Shown here one piece after another: positions 53,303 through 61,895 of a DNA stretch of 64,000 nt. Both the position numbers and the translations under genes were made by a program. The stretch's first letter is position 1. Each line of letters starts with the position of its first letter. The notes below the pieces were generated by a model that searched no databases, was not told where the DNA came from, and saw only the letters and a list, made by a program, of their open reading frames with translations. The stretch is from Bacteroidota bacterium (GTDB lineage: Bacteria; Bacteroidota; Bacteroidia; 2-12-FULL-35-15): contig JAQZBR010000004.1 in assembly GCA_029237775.1 (NCBI GenBank), positions 186,001 to 250,000 on the forward strand, written 5' to 3'.

Positions 53303-55513
53303 ATGCTCGAGGTAGAAACATCGCTTCACGAATGCTTACAAAAATTTTTCGGATTCGATAGCTTTAAGGGACAACAGGAAGCGATCATTACAAGTTTATT
53401 AGATGGGAAGGACACATTTGTTATTATGCCTACCGGTGGCGGCAAATCTTTATGCTACCAATTACCTGCCTTAGTCAGTGAAGGAACAGCGATCATTATT
53501 TCTCCATTGATCGCATTGATGAAGAACCAGGTAGATGCATTACGCAATTTCGGAAACGAGGATGGTATAGCACACTTTTTAAATTCATCATTAACGAAAG
53601 CGGAAATCGCAACAGTTAAACAGGATATCAAAGCAGGTAAAACAAAATTATTATATGTTGCACCTGAAAGCTTAACGAAGGAAGATAACATTGCTTTCTT
53701 CAATGAGATCAAAATTTCCTTTTTCGCAATAGATGAAGCGCATTGCATTTCTGAATGGGGCCACGATTTCAGACCCGAGTACAGAAGGCTTCGTCCCATT
53801 ATTGAACAAATAGGCAAAGTACCTATCATCGCACTTACCGCAACAGCAACTCCCAAAGTGCAGCAGGACATCCAGAAAAATCTTGGTATGACTGCAGCCG
53901 ATCTCTATAAATCTTCTTTCAACCGTTCCAATCTTTATTATGAGATCCGTCCAAAACAAAATGTCGTTAAGGAAGTGATCAAATATATTAAGGGACAACA
54001 GGGAAAATCAGGTATCATTTATTGCTTATCAAGAAAGAAGGTTGAAGAACTTGCTGAAACGCTTCGTGTAAATGGTGTAAAAGCTTTGCCTTATCATGCA
54101 GGACTTGAAGCGAAAGAGCGTGCAAAAACACAGGATGCATTCCTGATGGAAGATATCGATGTGATTGTTGCTACAATTGCTTTCGGAATGGGAATCGACA
54201 AGCCGGATGTTCGTTTCGTGATTCACCACGATATTCCAAAGTCGCTGGAAGGATACTATCAGGAAACTGGCCGTGCAGGAAGAGATGGCGGAGAAGGAAA
54301 CTGCATTACTTTTTATTCTTACGATGATATCGTAAAGCTTGAAAAATTCATGAAAGGCAAACCTGTTGCAGAACAGGAAATAGGAAAGCAACTTTTACTT
54401 GAAACAGTTTCCTACGCTGAAACATCAAGCTGCCGCAGAAAATTCTTGCTTCATTATTTTGGTGAAGAGTATGATGAATCAGGATGCGGAGGAATGTGTG
54501 ACAACTGCCGTAATCCGAAACAAAAATTTGAAGGAATGGATGATATCGCTCTTGCGATAGAAGCTATTCTTGATGTGAAAGAAAAATTCAAAACAAAAGA
54601 TGTGATCAATGTATTGCTTGGAAATGTTACATCAACTACCAAGTCTTACAAGCATAATGAGCTTGAGTGTTTCGGCAAAGGTGCAGAGAACGACAAAACA
54701 GAGAAATACTGGAATGCTGTTATCCGACAGGCCTTAGTTACGGGCTTATTATCAAAAGATATTGAAAATTACGGTTTGCTGAAAGTTACTTCTGAAGGAA
54801 AGAAATTTCTGGAAGACCCTTACAGTGTAATGGTAACAAAAGATCATGATTATGAAGGAACGGAAAGTGAAGACGATGAGGACGGCCCTTCAGGTAGCGG
54901 AAACAAAGGAGGTTCAGGAGCTGATGAGATCTTATTCTCTGCTCTGAAAGATCTCTTGAAACAAACTGCAAATAAATTGAAGCTTCCTCCATACGTTATT
55001 TTCCAGGAAGTGTCTCTTGAGGAGATGGCAATCCAGTATCCGATAAAAATGGAAGAGCTGGTTAATATCACCGGAGTCGGACAGGGGAAAGCGCAGAAGT
55101 TCGGAAAACCTTTCCTTGATCTCATTTCTAAATATGTTGAAGAGAATGAGATCGAAAGGCCACTTGACATGGTTGTTAAATCGATCATCAACAAATCCGG
55201 ATTAAAGGTTTATGTGATCCAGAACATTGATCGTAAATTGCCTTTGGAAGATATTGCAAGCTCAAAAGGTTTAAGCCTCACGGATCTGATCACAGAGATC
55301 GAAAGCATTGTTCATTCCGGAACAAAAGTAAATATCACTTATTATATTAATGATATACTGGATGAAGATAAGCAGGAAGAAGCAATGGAATACTTTAAAG
55401 AATCTGATTCCGACTCGGTGGCAGTTGCTCTTAAAGAGTTAGGGGAAGATGAGTATACGGAAGAAGAAATTCGCCTGATGAGAATAAAATTTATGAGCGA
55501 GTTTGGTAACTAA
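53303..55513 (+). CDS. recQ: ATP-dependent DNA helicase RecQ
   Basis: 736 residues from the ATG at 53303; the TTG three codons earlier is ignored. The superfamily 2 helicase core has Walker A PTGGGKS near 44-49, the DEAH box at 144-147 (IDEAHCISEWGHDFRPEYR) and motif VI YYQETGRAGRDG. The RQC zinc site uses Cys377, 395, 399 and 402. Then come the winged-helix part, a linker of Glu, Asp, Gly and Ser near 510-540 and an HRDC domain (ILFSALKDLLKQTANKLKLPP). A further C-terminal helix-turn-helix region of about 130 residues ends the chain, as in many Bacteroidota RecQ proteins. It acts in recombination and replication-fork repair. Confidence 0.95.
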   Translation: MLEVETSLHECLQKFFGFDSFKGQQEAIITSLLDGKDTFVIMPTGGGKSLCYQLPALVSEGTAIIISPLIALMKNQVDALRNFGNEDGIAHFLNSSLTKAEIATVKQDIKAGKTKLLYVAPESLTKEDNIAFFNEIKISFFAIDEAHCISEWGHDFRPEYRRLRPIIEQIGKVPIIALTATATPKVQQDIQKNLGMTAADLYKSSFNRSNLYYEIRPKQNVVKEVIKYIKGQQGKSGIIYCLSRKKVEELAETLRVNGVKALPYHAGLEAKERAKTQDAFLMEDIDVIVATIAFGMGIDKPDVRFVIHHDIPKSLEGYYQETGRAGRDGGEGNCITFYSYDDIVKLEKFMKGKPVAEQEIGKQLLLETVSYAETSSCRRKFLLHYFGEEYDESGCGGMCDNCRNPKQKFEGMDDIALAIEAILDVKEKFKTKDVINVLLGNVTSTTKSYKHNELECFGKGAENDKTEKYWNAVIRQALVTGLLSKDIENYGLLKVTSEGKKFLEDPYSVMVTKDHDYEGTESEDDEDGPSGSGNKGGSGADEILFSALKDLLKQTANKLKLPPYVIFQEVSLEEMAIQYPIKMEELVNITGVGQGKAQKFGKPFLDLISKYVEENEIERPLDMVVKSIINKSGLKVYVIQNIDRKLPLEDIASSKGLSLTDLITEIESIVHSGTKVNITYYINDILDEDKQEEAMEYFKESDSDSVAVALKELGEDEYTEEEIRLMRIKFMSEFGN

Positions 55514-55533
55514 AACAACTTTGGTAATTTATT

Positions 55534-55563
55534 AAAGCCTTTCAGAAATGAAAGGCTTTTTTG
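55534..55563 (+). terminator. Terminator after recQ
   Basis: An 11-bp perfect stem (AAAGCCTTTCA, 55534-55544; TGAAAGGCTTT, 55549-55559) with a GAAA loop is followed by T residues. It abuts the next promoter. Confidence 0.88.
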
Positions 55564-55593
55564 TTGCCTTTCTCACTGATTATCATATATTTG
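55564..55593 (+). promoter_or_regulatory. Bacteroidota-type promoter of the 55613 T9SS gene
   Basis: TTG at 55564-55566, a 19-bp spacer and a perfect TATATTTG at 55586-55593 match the -33/-7 consensus of Bacteroidota. The ATG is 19 bp downstream. It starts directly after the recQ terminator. Confidence 0.6.
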
Positions 55594-55612
55594 ATATACT
55601 AAACTCACAGTC

Positions 55613-56935
55613 ATGAAAAAATCATACATCCTGCTTTTTACTTTCCTGATAACAATCTCGTTAACGAAAGCTCAGAATACTTGTTCTACTCCGTTTCCAA
55701 TCAGCAGTGATGCATCTTACACATTTACACTATCAACCAACACAGTCAATAATGATAGTAGTAATTATTATGGATGCATGCCGACTCACAACAATGTAAC
55801 ATGGATTTATTTCCAGGTTTGTCAGGCAGGCTCAGTTAACCTTATCGCTGGTGGGTCTTCGAGTTCAATTGATGTTGATTATATTATATATGGTCCTCTG
55901 TCCTCTTCCACACAATGTGGTTTAGACTCAACCCTTGTAGCTGATTGTGGTATTATGAACAACTCGGGGAATATCATGTTCAACGTTTCCTCTGTAGGGT
56001 CATACTACAAAATGATGATCGCGAACTTTGCGAACACTCCGGGTGGTATTACTATTTATCATTCCGCTTCTGTAACTGCAGCCATCTTTGACACTACGTG
56101 CGCCTGCACCCTACCTCCGGCAGCCCAACCGATTTGCCAAGTGACAACCGATCCTGCAATTAACCGCAATATTGTAAGCTGGGAAAAGGACCCTGCATAT
56201 CTTTACGATTACACAATCCAAAAGGAGACTACGACAATGGGTATTTATTCCACCCTGGCTACGGTAGCAAACGGGGATTCTTCCGTCTACGAAGATGTTC
56301 TTTCAAATCCAATGATCCAGTCCTTCAAATACAGGATTCTTACAACAGATAGTTGTGCCCAGTTTACTTCGGGACCGCCACATACTACAATACATCTTTT
56401 AACATCTTTATCTCCGGGCGCAGGTTATCCACAGTTAATATGGAACCCATATGCCGGATTCAGTTATGGAACGTATTTTATTTACCGCGGAGCTACGCCT
56501 ACCACCTTAAGTTTATATGATTCGATATCTTCTTCTTTTACAAGTTATACTGATGTAAACCCGGCTTCAGGGCTCATGTATTATTCGGTGGGCGTGTTTC
56601 CACCAAGTCCCTGCCAACCATCGCGAACATCATCAATGATTGCACTTTCAAATACGGCAAGTGTAATAGCAATTGGAATTGCAGAGTCTGAACCCATGGG
56701 CTTTACATTATCACCTAATCCCGCTAGGGATGTTATAACCCTAAACTTTGCAATCATGCAAAAAGAGGCACTGGTTGAAATTATTGATATCAGCGGAAGA
56801 AGTGTTTTACAGGAAAAACACTTCAATTCAACTTCAGTTATTCTTAACATTAATAATATTTCTAATGGATATTATTTATTAAAAATGACTAACAAGGATG
56901 GTGTTTCCCAAAACAGAATTATTGTCAATAAATAG
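55613..56935 (+). CDS. T9SS cargo protein with type A sorting domain
   Basis: A 440-residue exported protein with signal peptide (LLFTFLITISLTKAQ). The first module (about 25-170) is a Cys-containing beta-sandwich (NNVTWIYFQVCQAGSVNLI, VDYIIYGPLSSSTQCG) resembling domains of Bacteroidota surface proteins. It is followed by two fibronectin-type III-like modules (NIVSWEKDPAYLYDYTI; PQLIWNPYAGFSYGTYFIY). The sorting domain runs FTLSPNPARDVITLNF, EIIDISGRSVLQEK, SNGYYLLKMTNKD. The ligand is unknown. A promoter and a terminator flank it, so it is a single-gene unit. Confidence 0.82.
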   Translation: MKKSYILLFTFLITISLTKAQNTCSTPFPISSDASYTFTLSTNTVNNDSSNYYGCMPTHNNVTWIYFQVCQAGSVNLIAGGSSSSIDVDYIIYGPLSSSTQCGLDSTLVADCGIMNNSGNIMFNVSSVGSYYKMMIANFANTPGGITIYHSASVTAAIFDTTCACTLPPAAQPICQVTTDPAINRNIVSWEKDPAYLYDYTIQKETTTMGIYSTLATVANGDSSVYEDVLSNPMIQSFKYRILTTDSCAQFTSGPPHTTIHLLTSLSPGAGYPQLIWNPYAGFSYGTYFIYRGATPTTLSLYDSISSSFTSYTDVNPASGLMYYSVGVFPPSPCQPSRTSSMIALSNTASVIAIGIAESEPMGFTLSPNPARDVITLNFAIMQKEALVEIIDISGRSVLQEKHFNSTSVILNINNISNGYYLLKMTNKDGVSQNRIIVNK

Positions 56936-56954
56936 ATAATCTTAATTTTTTGAG

Positions 56955-56987
56955 GGCCGCGGGTCATGAAAATGACCAGCGGCCTTT
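56955..56987 (+). terminator. Terminator after the 55613 T9SS gene
   Basis: GGCCGC...GGTCAT pairs with ATGACC...GCGGCC (outer arms at 56955-56960 and 56979-56984) with one unpaired base on each side and a short A-rich loop. TTTGTTT follows. Confidence 0.78.
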
Positions 56988-57073
56988 GTTTCACAGAAAT
57001 CTCTCCGGATGGAAAAAAGTATGCTTCTTGAATAAGAATGCTTATTTTTAAACCAAATCAATGAACCGTATTT

Positions 57074-58345
57074 ATGGCTGAAAAGAAAAAGTCGACCGCA
57101 AGCAGAAAAATGAAACCCGAAAGCTTAATGATGAGCTTTGGGTATAAACCAGAATTATCAGAAGGTGCGGTTAAATGTCCGATATTTCAAACATCTACGT
57201 TTGTTTTTAAAACAGCAGAAGAGGGTAAATCTTTTTTTGAAGTCGCTTACGGGAAACGTGCCTTACGCCCGAAAGAAGTAACAGGCCTTATATACAGCCG
57301 GATCAATAACCCGGATCTCGAAATTCTGGAGAACCGTTTATGCCTTTGGGATGAAGCTGAAGACGGAGCTGTGTTTGAAAGCGGAATGGCAGCAATCAGC
57401 ACTACCGTGCTTGAGCTTTTGAAACCGGGGGATCTGCTTTTGCACAGTGAGCCTATTTATGGCGGAACAGATCATTTTTTCAAACACATCCTTTTAAAAT
57501 TCGGAATACACAGCATTGGCTTTTTGCCAACAGATACGAAAGAGGATGTAATTAAAAGATTAAAGAATACAGGCAAATCAGACCGACTAGCTATGATCTT
57601 CATTGAAAGTCCGGCTAATCCTACCAACGATCTGATCGATATGAAAATGTGCGTTGAGATCGCAAAACAATTTTCTACAAAAGATAAAAAGGTACTTACT
57701 GCGATTGATAACACATTCCTTGGACCAGTTTTTTCTCATCCCATCAAACTTGGGTTTGATCTTGTTTTATACTCTGCAACAAAATATATTGGAGGACACA
57801 GTGATGTGATCGCAGGGGCTTGCGTTGGTTCCAAAGAACTGATGAAAAGGATAAAATCGTTTCGCAGCATAATGGGTACAATGGCAGGGCCCTGGACCGG
57901 ATGGTTGTTGCTTCGCAGTCTTGAAACCTTAAAGATGCGAATGACCCTTCAGGCTCAGAATGCAGAAAAAATTGCTGTTTGGCTGAACAAGCATCCAAAA
58001 GTTGAAAAGGTCTATTACCCGGGCTTGATAAAAAAGACTGACAGACAATATGCAATCTACAAACGGCAGTGCTTATCTCCCGGAGCAATGATCAGCTTTG
58101 ATGTTAAAGGTGGAGAAAAGCAGGCTTTCAAAGTATTAAATTCATTAAAGCTGATCAAGCTTGCCGTAAGCCTTGGCAGCACTGAATCACTGGCCGAGCA
58201 TCCGTATTCTATGACCCATGCCCCTGTTAATGATGAACTGAAAGTTAAGATGAACCTTACTGAAAAAATGGTTCGTTTATCGGTTGGAGTTGAAAATTAT
58301 GAAGATATCATTTTCGATATCGATCAGGCATTATCAAAGATCTAG
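57074..58345 (+). CDS. Cystathionine gamma-synthase family PLP enzyme
   Basis: A 423-residue Cys/Met-metabolism PLP enzyme. It has a short Lys/Ser-rich N-terminal extension, then the family blocks IFQTSTFVFKTAEEG, LIYSRINNPDLEILENRL, FESGMAAISTT and AIDNTFLGPVFSHPIKLG. YSATKYIGGHSD carries the PLP-binding Lys237, and VSLGSTESLAEHPYSMTH is near the C-terminus. Family members include cystathionine gamma-synthase, gamma-lyase and methionine gamma-lyase, and sequence alone does not settle which. The next gene starts inside its 3' end (47-bp overlap). Confidence 0.88.
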   Translation: MAEKKKSTASRKMKPESLMMSFGYKPELSEGAVKCPIFQTSTFVFKTAEEGKSFFEVAYGKRALRPKEVTGLIYSRINNPDLEILENRLCLWDEAEDGAVFESGMAAISTTVLELLKPGDLLLHSEPIYGGTDHFFKHILLKFGIHSIGFLPTDTKEDVIKRLKNTGKSDRLAMIFIESPANPTNDLIDMKMCVEIAKQFSTKDKKVLTAIDNTFLGPVFSHPIKLGFDLVLYSATKYIGGHSDVIAGACVGSKELMKRIKSFRSIMGTMAGPWTGWLLLRSLETLKMRMTLQAQNAEKIAVWLNKHPKVEKVYYPGLIKKTDRQYAIYKRQCLSPGAMISFDVKGGEKQAFKVLNSLKLIKLAVSLGSTESLAEHPYSMTHAPVNDELKVKMNLTEKMVRLSVGVENYEDIIFDIDQALSKI

Positions 58346-59789
58346 TCAGCAAGTGGCGAAGCGTTTTTCTTTACTGATCTGCATTATTATAAGCGGCTTA
58401 CTTTTAACGTACACTGTTACAAGAGCTATTCACCTTTCATTCACACACGATGAAAGTTACAGCTATTTATACGCTTCACTCGATTCCTTCATGCAGATCA
58501 TCTCAAACAGAACCACAGAGATCTCTGCCAACAATCATATTCTGAATACGCTTTTCATGAAGTTGTTCGACAACGTGTTCGGAAGTTCTGAAATTTCATT
58601 GCGCCTCCAAAGTGTCATGGCACATATTGTTTATCTCATTTTCACTTTCCTTATAACACGGCAATTCCGGTCAAACCTCGTACAAATTTCAGGTTTTATC
58701 ATCCTTAATATTAATCCTTACCTGCTCGACTTTTTCTCCCTTGCACGCGGATATGCTTTGTCAATAGCATTTATGATGGTGAGCCTGTATTATTTTATTG
58801 AGTACATAAAAGAGGAGAAGAATAAACGACTCACAATTTCGTTTATCGCGGCTGTTCTTGCAACACTCTCCAATTTTTCGCTACTTAACTATTTTGCTTC
58901 ATTAATTTTAATTCACCAGGCTGTTCTGTATTTCAAATACCGGGACATGCGGACAAACCTGAAAAAAAGTAAGGCAGTAATAGCAATCGTCTTGTTGATG
59001 GTGCTGATCTGTTATGAACCATTGAGGAAGCTTATTAAATATGGCCGTTTTGACTTTGGCGGCACAACCGGAATCTGGTCCGATACAGTTACTTCTGAGA
59101 TCAATATGTTTCTGTATCAAAGAGTAAACTCCCCCGTAATATTTAAAATCATTGCCGCGATAGTGATCATTACGGTGATCAGTACCGGAATAATTTTAAT
59201 TAGAAAACTTTCAAAAAAAACATTAGTTTTTCCGGACAAAACAGGCTTGTTGATTTTTTCCTTGTTAATGCTAATACTTCTCTCAAATACTGTTCAGCAT
59301 TATCTTCTCGGGAGTCCATACATTGCTGAAAGATTTGCTTTGTTCATTACGCCTTTGTTCTTTTTACTTTTCGCTTATTTTTTTGATGCACTCGCTTCAG
59401 GCGGAAAGGCATTGAGACTTATCTCCATCAGTTCTCTTCCGGTTGTAACTCTTGCGATGTGCTACCATCTGCTTTCCTGTTTAAATACCAGTTATGCACT
59501 TAACTGGAATTATGATGCATCTACCAAGCAAATGATTTCTGATTTGAAAAAAGAAAAAGAGTTAATAGGAATAAAAAAGATAGATCTTGGAATTACATGG
59601 TGGTTCGAACCCAGCATTAATTTCTATCGTGTTACAAACCACCTTGATTGGCTGAACAAAGTGAAACGCGAAGGTCCAAAGGGAGAACATGATTATTATT
59701 ACATCTCGATTGAAGAACAATCTCTTGTTCCCAAAGAAAGAGTAATTATTAAAACATATCAGGGCTCCGCAAGCCGTTTACTGAAATAA
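58299..59789 (+). CDS. Polytopic membrane protein, GT-C glycosyltransferase-like
   Basis: About 496 residues from the ATG at 58299; a TTG at 58284 is also in frame. About eleven membrane helices are visible, starting LLICIIISGLLLTYTVTRAI. The first periplasmic loop has SFTHDESYSYLYA, matching the position and DE pair of PMT/ArnT-type GT-C enzymes. FFSLARGYALSIAFMMVSLY is near 150-170. A soluble C-terminal domain of about 95 residues contains ITWWFEPSINFYR. It probably transfers a lipid-linked sugar; donor and acceptor are unknown. It overlaps the PLP-enzyme gene although the functions seem unrelated. Confidence 0.72.
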   Translation: MKISFSISIRHYQRSSQQVAKRFSLLICIIISGLLLTYTVTRAIHLSFTHDESYSYLYASLDSFMQIISNRTTEISANNHILNTLFMKLFDNVFGSSEISLRLQSVMAHIVYLIFTFLITRQFRSNLVQISGFIILNINPYLLDFFSLARGYALSIAFMMVSLYYFIEYIKEEKNKRLTISFIAAVLATLSNFSLLNYFASLILIHQAVLYFKYRDMRTNLKKSKAVIAIVLLMVLICYEPLRKLIKYGRFDFGGTTGIWSDTVTSEINMFLYQRVNSPVIFKIIAAIVIITVISTGIILIRKLSKKTLVFPDKTGLLIFSLLMLILLSNTVQHYLLGSPYIAERFALFITPLFFLLFAYFFDALASGGKALRLISISSLPVVTLAMCYHLLSCLNTSYALNWNYDASTKQMISDLKKEKELIGIKKIDLGITWWFEPSINFYRVTNHLDWLNKVKREGPKGEHDYYYISIEEQSLVPKERVIIKTYQGSASRLLK

Positions 59790-59794
59790 TTCCT

Positions 59795-60040
59795 TTAGAA
59801 AAGTTGCGCAAGACTGATGTCATCAGCATAAAGCGGCAAACGCGATTCATCCAAAAGCTTAATGGAGATAATTTCCTTTTTATTGCTGTTATAGAAAACC
59901 TCTACATAATAGGAATCTTCTACCAGATATAATAAAAGGCAGTAGTTTTTAACCTTAATACTGCTAACAAATTCGCCTTTCCAGGTAATATCTACCTGTT
60001 CGTCCATAGTAAGAACCTCGAACTTTTCTTGTTTTTTCAT
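59795..60040 (-). CDS. Small cytoplasmic protein of unknown function
   Basis: An 81-residue acidic protein with no signal peptide. It looks like a compact beta-sheet: VDITWKGEFVSSIKVKNYCLLLYLVEDS, YYVEVFYNSNKKEI, then LLDESRLPLYADDISLAQLF. I know no family for it. Support comes from good codon use, a free-standing frame with little overlap, and a perfect TATATTTG (-7 type) on the minus strand at 60116-60109, giving a leader of about 70 nt. Confidence 0.55.
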   Translation of the reverse strand: MKKQEKFEVLTMDEQVDITWKGEFVSSIKVKNYCLLLYLVEDSYYVEVFYNSNKKEIISIKLLDESRLPLYADDISLAQLF

Positions 60041-60310
60041 TGCAATGAGATTTGGAGTCTGCAGTGATTCTCTGTGTAAAATCAGCTGCTAAATGCTTTG
60101 TGTATTAACAAATATAACAGCAAATAAGTTTAATTAAAAATCGACTTATTCACCAGTTTTCAACACCAAAACCAAATGATATGCCAGCAATAGCAGGCTT
60201 TTAACAGCTTTCCTTAAAAACGCCCTGAATGGCACAATCGTGCAGACTGACATCAATTTTAATTCGACACAAACTTGAAACTTCAATGAAGAAAGTAATT
60301 AGAAGCCTGA
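60041..60310. other. 270-bp intergenic region
   Basis: No frame of note lies here. It contains the TATATTTG at 60109-60116 (minus strand) that may serve the 81-residue gene. It also holds the 3' flank of the amidohydrolase unit, where I see no convincing hairpin terminator. Confidence 0.5.
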
Positions 60311-61501
60311 TTAACGATTAAGCTCGTTTATGGTTATCCAGGCCAGGAGGCCTGCACCGATTTCAAGTGATTTTTCATCAATATCAAATGTTGATGTATG
60401 CACTCCGCTGGTTATTCCTTTAGCTTTATTTGCAGTTCCGAGACGGTAAAAGCATGCAGGAACCTTTTGTGAAAAGAATGCGAAATCTTCCGCTGTCATT
60501 CTCATGGGCAGCTCCTCCACATTCTCAGCTCCTAAATATTTAACAGCTGCATCCTTGGCGGTATTTGTAGTTTGTTCGTGATTCACTAAAAAAGGATATC
60601 CATGTTCGACCTTAAGTTCACACGATCCGCCCATTGCAACAGCGATTTCTGCCGCGATTTTCTTCATTTTTGAATGAGCTTCAGCCCTCCATTCCTCGTT
60701 CATAGTCCGGAAGGTCCCTTCTATTTTCACCTCATCAGGAATCACGTTAGTGGCGCCATTGCCTGTGATCTTTCCAAATGCAAGCACTGTCGGGGCTTTT
60801 TGAGTGCCCTTCATGAACACACCGTCTAGTTCTGTTAGTATTGCTGATGCGATCAGAAGCGGATTGACATAATCATTTACCATTGCAGCGTGTCCGCCTT
60901 TACCTTTGACTGTCATGTACAACTCATCGGTGCTGGCCATATACATGCCCGGCCGGAACCCAACTTTTCCTGTTTCCATGCTCGGAAAAACATGCTGTCC
61001 GAAGATCGTCTGCGGTGCAGGATTTTCGAGAACACCTTCTTTGATCATTAGTGAAGCGCCTCCGGGTAGTTTTTCTTCTCCGGGCTGAAAGATCAACTTA
61101 ACTGTCCCTTCGAATTTACCTTTCAGTTCGTTTAGAATTTTAGCAGCTCCCAAAAGTGAAGCACAGTGTGCGTCATGGCCGCAGGCATGCATTAGTCCCA
61201 CATTCCTGGATATATATTCACAGGAATTGGTTTCTGTGATCGGCAATGCATCCATATCTGCACGCAACGCGATTACTTTGCGTGAAGGTTTTTTACCTTC
61301 GATAAGAGCTACGATCCCGGTTTTTACAACCCCTTGCTTAAAAGGAATATCATACTCCCTTAAACGCGCTGCAATGAAGTCGGATGTTTTATACTCTTCA
61401 AATGAAATTTCAGGATTTTCGTGCAAATGTCTTCTGATGGAAATTATTTCCGGAAGGTAGGAGGCAGACAGTTGTTTGATCTCGGATATCAGATTCTCCA
61501 T
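60311..61501 (-). CDS. M20 family amidohydrolase (N-acyl-amino-acid or hippurate hydrolase type)
   Basis: A 396-residue metal-dependent amidohydrolase. Family marks are RRHLHENPEISFEEY at the start, ALRADMDALPITE, the metal-binding MHACGHDAHCASLLGAA, KLIFQPGEEKLPGGASLMI, the dimerisation insert with GKGGHAAMVNDYVNPL and EELPMRMTAEDFAFF. The final His of GVHTSTFDIDE completes the site. No signal peptide is present. Its ATG overlaps the stop of the TSUP transporter gene by one base, so the two are coupled. Substrates in this family are N-acylated amino acids, and a link to aminolipid turnover is only speculation. Confidence 0.9.
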   Translation of the reverse strand: MENLISEIKQLSASYLPEIISIRRHLHENPEISFEEYKTSDFIAARLREYDIPFKQGVVKTGIVALIEGKKPSRKVIALRADMDALPITETNSCEYISRNVGLMHACGHDAHCASLLGAAKILNELKGKFEGTVKLIFQPGEEKLPGGASLMIKEGVLENPAPQTIFGQHVFPSMETGKVGFRPGMYMASTDELYMTVKGKGGHAAMVNDYVNPLLIASAILTELDGVFMKGTQKAPTVLAFGKITGNGATNVIPDEVKIEGTFRTMNEEWRAEAHSKMKKIAAEIAVAMGGSCELKVEHGYPFLVNHEQTTNTAKDAAVKYLGAENVEELPMRMTAEDFAFFSQKVPACFYRLGTANKAKGITSGVHTSTFDIDEKSLEIGAGLLAWITINELNR

Positions 61502-61863
61502 TATTTGCCCAGGATCATTTTAAAAGCAATTAACAAAAGGAAAACACCAAAGATCTTTTTAATAGTGTTCTGATCCAGAGAAATAGCAACCTTTGAGCCT
61601 ATGAAACCACCGATGATAAACGTGCTTGCTATAAGAAGTGTTGATTTGAGGTCTACATATCCGGCCTTATAATAATTAAGTACCGCAAATATCCCGACAG
61701 GCAACAGCAATACTGCAAGAGAAGTCCCCTGAGCCTCATGTTGACTTACGCCCATAAAAAAGATAAGTGCAGGAACTATTATTATTCCGCCACCTACACC
61801 TACAAGGCCGCTAAGTATACCAGCCGCAAGCCCGACACAAAGTAAGATCAATACTGTTGTCAT
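61501..61863 (-). CDS. Half-size TSUP (TauE/SafE, DUF81) membrane transporter
   Basis: 120 residues from the ATG at 61863; the frame extends to a TTG at 61884 without added merit. Four membrane helices form a single DUF81 repeat: LCVGLAAGILSGLVGVGGGIIIV with the conserved GVGGG, then QHEAQGTSLAVLLLPVG, LLIASTFIIGGFIGSKVA and FGVFLLLIAFKMIL. Full TSUP proteins have two such repeats (about 250 residues). This one probably works as a homodimer. The family exports sulfite, sulfoacetate or related organic anions; the substrate here is unknown. It sits between the TolB/Omp85-like gene and the amidohydrolase. Confidence 0.85.
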   Translation of the reverse strand: MTTVLILLCVGLAAGILSGLVGVGGGIIIVPALIFFMGVSQHEAQGTSLAVLLLPVGIFAVLNYYKAGYVDLKSTLLIASTFIIGGFIGSKVAISLDQNTIKKIFGVFLLLIAFKMILGK

Positions 61864-61895
61864 ATTTAAAGTTTTCTTTTCCAAAAAAATATTGA

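Noticed and set aside
53455-53998. Minus-strand frames of 138 and 108 codons inside recQ
   Set aside because: They lie opposite the conserved helicase core, and their translations show no family features.
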